A stretch of 36,666 nucleotides of DNA from Candidatus Thermoplasmatota archaeon (lineage in GTDB: Archaea > Thermoplasmatota > Thermoplasmata > UBA10834): the NCBI GenBank assembly GCA_018814355.1, contig JAHIZT010000077.1, forward strand, positions 1 to 36,666, written 5' to 3'. Position 1 is the stretch's first letter. Every line of letters begins with the position of its first letter. Positions 31,438 through 36,666 of the stretch are shown piece after piece. The notes under the pieces were generated by a model that searched no databases, was not told the DNA's origin, and worked only from the letters and a program-made list of their open reading frames with translations. The translations under genes were made by a program, and so were the position numbers.

Positions 31438-33039
31438 CTACATCCTTCTGGACGGGATGACCTCTACGCTCTCTCCGCCGTGCTTCGACTCCCTGGGCCT
31501 TATCTCAACAAGCAACGGCATCGAGACCCCGCCACCGGTGATGATCGCTGTCCCTATGGGGAGCCTCTGGATCTCCTCCTCCATGCCCACGGTCAAGCCT
31601 TCGATAGATGACGCGATGGCCTTCAGGTCGTTCGGGTTCGTCACCTTCAGTATTATCTGGGTGTTGCATTGGCTGAGAACGTTCTTGTCGACTTTGGCCG
31701 CTCTCTGCGTGATGATCATAAGCCCGAGGCCGAACTTCCTGCCCTCGGATGCGATGGTTCTGAACACCTTGGAGCACGCGACTACGCCGGACTGAGGACA
31801 GAAGTTGTGCGCCTCCTCCACCACCAGCATCATGGGCGGTATCTTGCCGACCTTGCGGAGCTCGAACAGGGTGTTCCCGATCCTGTTGACTATCAGCTCC
31901 TGGATGTCGGGCGGAGTCCCTCTCAGGTTGATGATGGTGCACTTGCCCTTCTGGATGAGCTCGTCTATCTTAGTGCCCTGGTCCGCGAACACCTCTATCT
32001 CGTTCAGGTACTCGAGCTCGTTGATGAGCGTGGCGCACGAAGGTTCAGCGTTTGCTTCGAGGACCGCGATGATGTCGTTTATGGAGTAGTTGCCCTTCGT
32101 CTCCTTGAGGGCGTCCACGGCCTTCCTGAGCATCGTGAGGAACGACCTCACGTTCTTGATGTTCGTGAGCCCTATGATCTCCCTGGCATCCAGGTTGTGC
32201 AGAGTGAACTTGAGCGGCTTCGCCCCCTTGTTGATGTTCGTGTCAGTTGCGAACTCCACGATCTTGTCATCGTAGCCTTTGGGGGAGACTCCGAAGTCAC
32301 GCGTGGTCTTCTTCACTGTTCCCTTGTGCTTCATGGTGCAGTATTCGCCGTGAGGGTCCAGGACGCAGACCGTGACATTGTGCTTCATCAGCTCCTCGAT
32401 TAGAGCGCCGGAACAGTACGACTTGCCACCGCCAGTCTTGCTCAAGATGCTGACATGCTTCTGTACCATCGTGTTGATATCCAACTCAACCCTGATGGCA
32501 TGACCTGATAGAAGTCCTATGTAGGCTCCCGTGTCGGGGTGCTCCTCGATGCCCACTATCTTACGTATGAGGTCCTCCTTGGCCCGGAAGACGACCTCCC
32601 CGGCCTTCAGGGGGGTTCTTGGCACCTGCAACAGATTCCTCTCGTCCCTGTAACCAACCACCGAGATGACGGCAGTCTCCTTCTCATCTATGCTCACGGG
32701 CGTTCCCTGCGCCATTACCTCGACGCCCTCGATCGTGAAGTCGGTCTTCCTGACTATCTCGGAGACCTGTCCCAGAATCCAACCGTTGATCTCGTGCTTG
32801 ACCTGCACGTATTCCATCTTCTCCAGCGGTCCCGTCACGCCGCAGTTGAAGGTGATCGTGCCCACGTTGCCGTATATCATTCCGACAGGCTCGAGCCCTT
32901 CAGGTGTGACCTTCCTCTTCGAAAGTAGCCTTGGCCTAGGCGTCTCATGTGGAGCTTGCGGCACCGTCCCATGCATGCTCTGGACCTGTACCCCCGGCGA
33001 AGATGGGTACGACTGGTCGATGATCTCGTTCAACTGCAT
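31438..33039 (-). CDS. HerA-like DNA-translocating ATPase
   Basis: 533 residues. An N-terminal beta-barrel HAS-like part is followed by the Walker A motif LSKTGGGKSY (about 199-208), VLDPHGEYCTM, Walker B MMLVVEEAHNFCP and an arginine/sensor region with IITQRAAKVDKNVLSQCNTQ. HerA hexamers work with the NurA nuclease to resect DNA ends. Neither nurA, mre11 nor rad50 is adjacent; only DUF357 follows. I chose ATG 33039 because TATA-like elements (33055-33064 and 33073-33079) lie just upstream and the longer frame starts at a TTG inside them. Stop is TAG. Confidence 0.92.
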   Translation of the reverse strand: MQLNEIIDQSYPSSPGVQVQSMHGTVPQAPHETPRPRLLSKRKVTPEGLEPVGMIYGNVGTITFNCGVTGPLEKMEYVQVKHEINGWILGQVSEIVRKTDFTIEGVEVMAQGTPVSIDEKETAVISVVGYRDERNLLQVPRTPLKAGEVVFRAKEDLIRKIVGIEEHPDTGAYIGLLSGHAIRVELDINTMVQKHVSILSKTGGGKSYCSGALIEELMKHNVTVCVLDPHGEYCTMKHKGTVKKTTRDFGVSPKGYDDKIVEFATDTNINKGAKPLKFTLHNLDAREIIGLTNIKNVRSFLTMLRKAVDALKETKGNYSINDIIAVLEANAEPSCATLINELEYLNEIEVFADQGTKIDELIQKGKCTIINLRGTPPDIQELIVNRIGNTLFELRKVGKIPPMMLVVEEAHNFCPQSGVVACSKVFRTIASEGRKFGLGLMIITQRAAKVDKNVLSQCNTQIILKVTNPNDLKAIASSIEGLTVGMEEEIQRLPIGTAIITGGGVSMPLLVEIRPRESKHGGESVEVIPSRRM

Positions 33040-33158
33040 CCCATCGCTGTTCCGTAATATATGTACCAAGTGTATAAATGTTTTCGCACTGGGAGTCGAG
33101 CTCCTCGGAGCCGTGAAGATATTAAAGAAGGGACATCATTCCCCGCACCACAGGTACC

Positions 33159-34013
33159 ATGTTCGTCGTCGGGGGGTCGGCGTCGCAGCTCCTCTCCAAG
33201 GAGCTGGCGAAGAGTCTGAGGGCGAAGCTCGCCAAGGTCGAGATCAAGAGGTTTCCTGATGACGAGTGCTATGTCAGGATAGATGAAGACCTGGACGACC
33301 AGGAAGTCTTCCTCGTACAGACCTCCTGGCCGGACAGGAACATCGTGGAGTTGTTTCTGCTCCAAGATGCGATCAAGGAATTTGATGTCGACTCGCTCAC
33401 GACAGTTGTCCCGTACTTCGGCTATGCCCGTCAGGACAAGCAGTTCAAACCCGGGGAGCCGATAAGCGCCCGTGCGATCGCGCGTCTCATCCAGATGAAT
33501 ACTGACGAGTTCATCACCGTGGACGTGCACGCCCCGAGCGTCACGGATTGGTTCGAGGGCAAGTCGGCCAAGAACGTGGCCGCGTACCCCGAGATCGGGA
33601 AGTTTCTCAAGGGCAAGAGGATCGAGCTCATTCTATCGCCGGACGAAGGAAGGGCCGACAACGCAAAGCGCGTCGCCGACGTCGTCAACTGCGAGGCAGA
33701 CTTCCTCGTGAAAGAACGCTTGGACGGGGAGACGGTCAAGATGACCCCGAAACGGCTCGATGCGAATGGCAAAAAGGTGGCCGTCGTGGACGATATCATC
33801 TCCACCGGCATAACCATCATCAAGGCGGCCGAGCAGCTCAGGAAGCAAGGGGCGGCGAAGATCTACGCCGTATGCACCCACGGGGTTTTCGCCGGCAATG
33901 CCATACCCAAACTAGAAGCCGTGTGCGACGAAGTCTGCACCACTGATACCATCGAGAATCCCAAGACCTGCATTTCCGTGGCTCCTCAGATTGCAAAGAT
34001 AGCCAGGGATTGA
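33159..34013 (+). CDS. prs: Ribose-phosphate pyrophosphokinase (archaeal class III type)
   Basis: 284 residues, shorter than bacterial class I enzymes. KRFPDDECYVRIDEDL, the ATP-binding loop YFGYARQDKQF and the PRPP-binding loop VAVVDDIISTGITIIKAA are intact. It makes PRPP from ribose 5-phosphate and ATP for nucleotide, His and Trp synthesis. ATG 33159 is preceded by a TATA-like ATATTAAAG near 33119. It diverges from herA across about 120 bases. Confidence 0.95.
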   Translation: MFVVGGSASQLLSKELAKSLRAKLAKVEIKRFPDDECYVRIDEDLDDQEVFLVQTSWPDRNIVELFLLQDAIKEFDVDSLTTVVPYFGYARQDKQFKPGEPISARAIARLIQMNTDEFITVDVHAPSVTDWFEGKSAKNVAAYPEIGKFLKGKRIELILSPDEGRADNAKRVADVVNCEADFLVKERLDGETVKMTPKRLDANGKKVAVVDDIISTGITIIKAAEQLRKQGAAKIYAVCTHGVFAGNAIPKLEAVCDEVCTTDTIENPKTCISVAPQIAKIARD

Positions 34014-34124
34014 AGGCGTTGTGATTCAGGCGCTTCATTGCTCCCACCGGCACGCATCAGCAGCCATGGACAACCATTAAGACATGCATTGCAAATATGC
34101 GACCCCGAAGGAATTGGTGAGGAG

Positions 34125-34730
34125 ATGATTCCATCGAGGTGGGCCGGTAGGGTCATCCTGTCGATTATACTCGTAATCATGCTCGTGTTCCTGTCGATAT
34201 CGTTGCCCATTTTCGCAGTCCGTTATGTGGATGATTCTGGCAATTCCCACGATTCAGCCGTCGTCTACAGGGACTACATAGACAAAGATATCGGACTCAA
34301 CGACCTGTTTCGCGACAGTGTTCTGAGCACGGCGATGTGGTACTTCACTGTGACGACATGGATCTGGATGTTGCTCGCCATCATGTTCATAGGATTGATG
34401 TTGTTGAACATCAGGTGGGGAAGCCTCGTTTGGGGATGGATCATGGCAATCACCGGCGCGATCTCGATAGCATACCTGTCGGCGAAGCTGGCAGCAACTA
34501 GCGGATCGCTGGCGTATGCGAACATTGAAGGATTCTACGGCACTCTGACCAGCTCAGGAGGAACGGAATATCACTGGGGACCAGGTCTTGGCTGGTGGGT
34601 CCTGCTCATCGCTGTGATCATTCAAATCCTGGCTGTCATGGCGCGGACTTATTCCGTTATTCATGAGTCCAAGACCGAGCGCGCCTGGACAGAGACCCCT
34701 CCCGCCCAGGACGGACCAAAACCTACATAA
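34125..34730 (+). CDS. Membrane protein of unknown function, four spans
   Basis: 201 residues. Spans near residues 8-32, 75-95, 100-125 and 158-180, with an extracytoplasmic Asp/Tyr-rich loop between the first two and a Pro-rich acidic tail. No family recognised. ATG 34125 follows GGTGAGG by three bases; the longer frame from 34038 has no such site. It ends 26 bases before the prolyl-tRNA synthetase start. Confidence 0.7.
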   Translation: MIPSRWAGRVILSIILVIMLVFLSISLPIFAVRYVDDSGNSHDSAVVYRDYIDKDIGLNDLFRDSVLSTAMWYFTVTTWIWMLLAIMFIGLMLLNIRWGSLVWGWIMAITGAISIAYLSAKLAATSGSLAYANIEGFYGTLTSSGGTEYHWGPGLGWWVLLIAVIIQILAVMARTYSVIHESKTERAWTETPPAQDGPKPT

Positions 34731-34756
34731 GGCTCCCTTTGTTTCCAGACCACGCC

Positions 34757-36154
34757 ATGAAGAAGGCAGAGGACTTCAGCGAGTGGTACAACGAGATCGT
34801 CGAGAGGGCCAACCTGACGGACAAGAGATATCCCATCAAGGGGATGAACGTCTGGACGCCCTACGGCTGGAAGATCATGCAGGCGATCGACTCCCAGATA
34901 AGACAGGAGTTCGATGCGACGAACCATCTGGAAGTGTGCTTCCCGCTTCTAATCCCTGAGGACCAGTTCGCGAAGGAGAAGGAGCACATCAAGGGGTTCG
35001 ACGCCGAAGTGTTCTGGGTGACGCACGCAGGTCTGAACCCGCTCGACGTCAAGCTGCTCCTGAGGCCCACTAGCGAGACGGCCATGTACCCGATGTTCGC
35101 GCTCTGGGTAAGATCCCATGCGGACCTTCCGCTCAAGACCTACCAGATAGTCAACACCTTCAGGTACGAGACGAAGCAGACCAGGGCGTTTATCCGTGTA
35201 AGGGAGATCCATTTCTTCGAATCGCACACATGCCACGCGGACTTCGAAGACGCCGAGAGGCAGGTCAACGAGGACTACGACATACTCAGGCTCCTAGCCA
35301 AGAAGTGGTGCATTCCGTACAGACTGCTCAAGCGCACTAACTGGGACAAGTTCCCAGGGGCGTTCTACACCGTCGGGATAGACACGCTCCTGCCCGATGG
35401 CAGGAGCCTCCAGCTCGGCTCGATACACCAGTACATGGAGAACTTCTCTAAGCCTTACGAAATCAAGTACGAGGACGAGAAGGGGGAGCACAGGTACGTC
35501 CATCAGACCACCTTCGGCATGAGCGAGCGCCTGGTCGGCGCGGTCGTGGCGCTACACGGCGACGACAAGGGCATCGTCCTGCCTCCCGATGTGGCGACGA
35601 ACCAGGTAGTGATCGTTCCTGTCCTTGCCAAAGGGGAGACTGAGAAGGTCTCTGCAGCAGCCAGGGAATTGCACGATGAGGTCAAGGCTGCCGGTGTGAG
35701 GGCGAGCATCGACGAGAGAGATGTGCGGCCAGGCGTGAAGTACTACGACTGGGAGCTCAAGGGCGTCCCGCTGAGGCTGGAACTGGGCAAGAGGGACATC
35801 GAGAAGGGCATGGTCACATTCGTCCGCAGGGACACGGGTGAGAAGACCCTGAAGGACCGCAAGAACGTGGCAGCCGAGGTCAAGGACATGCTCGCGCTCA
35901 TTGCCAAGGACATGATGGCTAGAGCGTCCAAGGAGATGGAGAACGGGATTGCTACGGTAGACAGCCTCGACAATCTGCCCGAAAAGATGATAAGAGTCGG
36001 CTGGTGCGGTGGGGATGATTGCGGACACGAGTTGGAGACACGGTCGGACATGAACATTCTCGGAACGCCAGTAGACGACGAGCATTTCTCAGGCTCTTGC
36101 GTTGTGTGCGGCAAACCGACCAAGTCCCCGGTCTACCTGGCGAAAGTCATGTGA
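34757..36154 (+). CDS. proS: Prolyl-tRNA synthetase, archaeal/eukaryotic type
   Basis: 465 residues, a class II synthetase. It begins KKAEDFSEWYNEIVERANLT, typical of the archaeal type, with motif 2 around FRYETKQTRAFIRVREI and FFESHTCHA, motif 3 near TTFGMSERLVGAVVALHGDD, an anticodon-binding domain VVIVPVLAKGETEKV, and a C-terminal zinc-binding domain with cysteines in WCGGDDCGHE and CVVCGKP. The bacterial editing insertion is absent. ATG 34757 starts the conserved part; an in-frame TTG at 34739 is less likely. Confidence 0.96.
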   Translation: MKKAEDFSEWYNEIVERANLTDKRYPIKGMNVWTPYGWKIMQAIDSQIRQEFDATNHLEVCFPLLIPEDQFAKEKEHIKGFDAEVFWVTHAGLNPLDVKLLLRPTSETAMYPMFALWVRSHADLPLKTYQIVNTFRYETKQTRAFIRVREIHFFESHTCHADFEDAERQVNEDYDILRLLAKKWCIPYRLLKRTNWDKFPGAFYTVGIDTLLPDGRSLQLGSIHQYMENFSKPYEIKYEDEKGEHRYVHQTTFGMSERLVGAVVALHGDDKGIVLPPDVATNQVVIVPVLAKGETEKVSAAARELHDEVKAAGVRASIDERDVRPGVKYYDWELKGVPLRLELGKRDIEKGMVTFVRRDTGEKTLKDRKNVAAEVKDMLALIAKDMMARASKEMENGIATVDSLDNLPEKMIRVGWCGGDDCGHELETRSDMNILGTPVDDEHFSGSCVVCGKPTKSPVYLAKVM

Positions 36155-36161
36155 CGGTCGT

Positions 36162-36383
36162 CTACGCTTCGGTTGGCTTCTTCCAGTTGAGGAGGATGCC
36201 GAAGACGCCGAATGATATCAGAAGTATGTAGATCGTATAGATGCCGATGTTGCCCCTGGTGAACGGGCTCCACGTGCCATAGAGGATGCCCCAAGCCCAA
36301 TAGAGCGCTACACCCGCGACCAGCAGGATCGTATAGAAGGTCAGTACGGCCTTCCGCTGGAAACCTTCGCCCTCTGCCATCAT
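36162..36383 (-). CDS. Small two-span membrane protein
   Basis: 73-74 residues: a short polar start, a span VLTFYTILLVAGVALYWAWG, a loop with WSPFTRGNIG, then a span IYTIYILLISFGVFGILLNW and a short basic end. No family recognised. Two adjacent ATGs (36383, 36380) lie 21-27 bases downstream of minus-strand ATTTATAC, so a leaderless start is likely. Convergent with proS. Stop is TAG. Confidence 0.7.
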   Translation of the reverse strand: MMAEGEGFQRKAVLTFYTILLVAGVALYWAWGILYGTWSPFTRGNIGIYTIYILLISFGVFGILLNWKKPTEA

Positions 36384-36666
36384 CGCGCCCAATGGATTGG
36401 TCGTATAAATGGGTTTCTAGCCCCCGGTTCTGTCTAGACTCGGGTGGTACATATAGTACCAACTATCAAGAATACGTTGTCTCGTTGACCACCAGATGCC
36501 AGTCAAGGCACACGCACGGGTCGATCCGTGCAACAGCAGCAGAACGCGCTCGACATGTGGGAGAGTGCTTGATTCCCGAATGGGCGCGTGTGTCGCGTGC
36601 GCTCGTTCAGATGTGCCCATCCAGGCGCCGTCTGCGAGCGCCGGCCTGCTGCCGACAGCCGTCTCC
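36384..36666. other. Terminal stretch without a supported gene
   Basis: It holds the promoter of the two-span protein (TATA near 36404-36410). I see no convincing coding frame in the remaining ~250 bases; a short minus-strand frame there lacks motifs. Sequence continues beyond the window. Confidence 0.4.

Noticed and set aside
1-36666. CRISPR array
   Set aside because: Looked for regularly spaced direct repeats, particularly around 16600-18900 beside the CARF-like genes; none seen.

Overview
The window looks like a chromosomal segment of an archaeon, most probably a member of the Thermoplasmatota (Thermoplasmata-like, mesophilic to moderately thermophilic). The reasons are the archaeal core genes (GINS51-like replication factor, HerA ATPase, GPN-loop GTPase, archaeal prolyl-tRNA synthetase, class III PRPP synthetase, pantoate kinase, DUF357), TATA boxes about 26-35 nt ahead of tRNAs and of start codons, tRNAs with introns at position 37/38 and no encoded CCA, and a mix of Shine-Dalgarno-led and apparently leaderless genes. 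Assignment below phylum is inference.

Layout. 1-919: the end of a LolD/MacB-type ABC ATPase followed by a membrane-anchored DUF2318 protein. 920-2517: two sparse intergenic stretches around a GNAT acetyltransferase, one holding a perfect tRNA 3'-end-like piece. 2518-3905: ferredoxin-type aldo/keto reductase and an intron-containing tRNA-Gly(UCC). 3961-4640: an accessory-looking island with two small acidic ORFs, an inverted-repeat operator candidate and a large nested hairpin. 4694-9229: a giant protein of about 31 TPR units with a C-terminal zinc finger. 9306-11625: a DUF6159-like membrane protein, a flavodoxin-like protein and a zinc-ribbon protein. 11634-13905: tdh-kbl, the threonine-to-glycine pathway. 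14593-16636: HAD hydrolase and RNase J-like beta-CASP nuclease. 16800-18115: two translationally coupled CARF-like/winged-helix proteins with no CRISPR array or cas gene in the window. 18123-19021: GPN GTPase and intron-containing tRNA-Lys(CUU). 19206-22228: two MttB-superfamily methyltransferases, one interrupted by an in-frame TAG. 22462-24683: MBL hydrolase, GINS, DUF167 and a small Toprim protein. 24756-27805: gcvPA-gcvPB and a stand-alone RAM-domain regulator. 27921-30596: thymidylate kinase, CoaBC and pantoate kinase. 30665-36383: small membrane proteins, DUF357, HerA, PRPP synthetase and prolyl-tRNA synthetase.

How the genes work together. Tdh and Kbl turn threonine into glycine and acetyl-CoA, and GcvPA/GcvPB decarboxylate glycine, so a peptide- or amino-acid-using metabolism is plausible. 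The MttB paralogues suggest corrinoid-dependent demethylation of a methylated amine, although no corrinoid protein or second methyltransferase is in view. CoaBC and pantoate kinase overlap by ATGA and are adjacent steps of archaeal CoA synthesis. The points most worth follow-up are the tandem CARF-like/wHTH pair beside an RNase J operon, the in-frame TAG in the second mttB at what appears to be a non-canonical site, and the giant TPR/zinc-finger protein.
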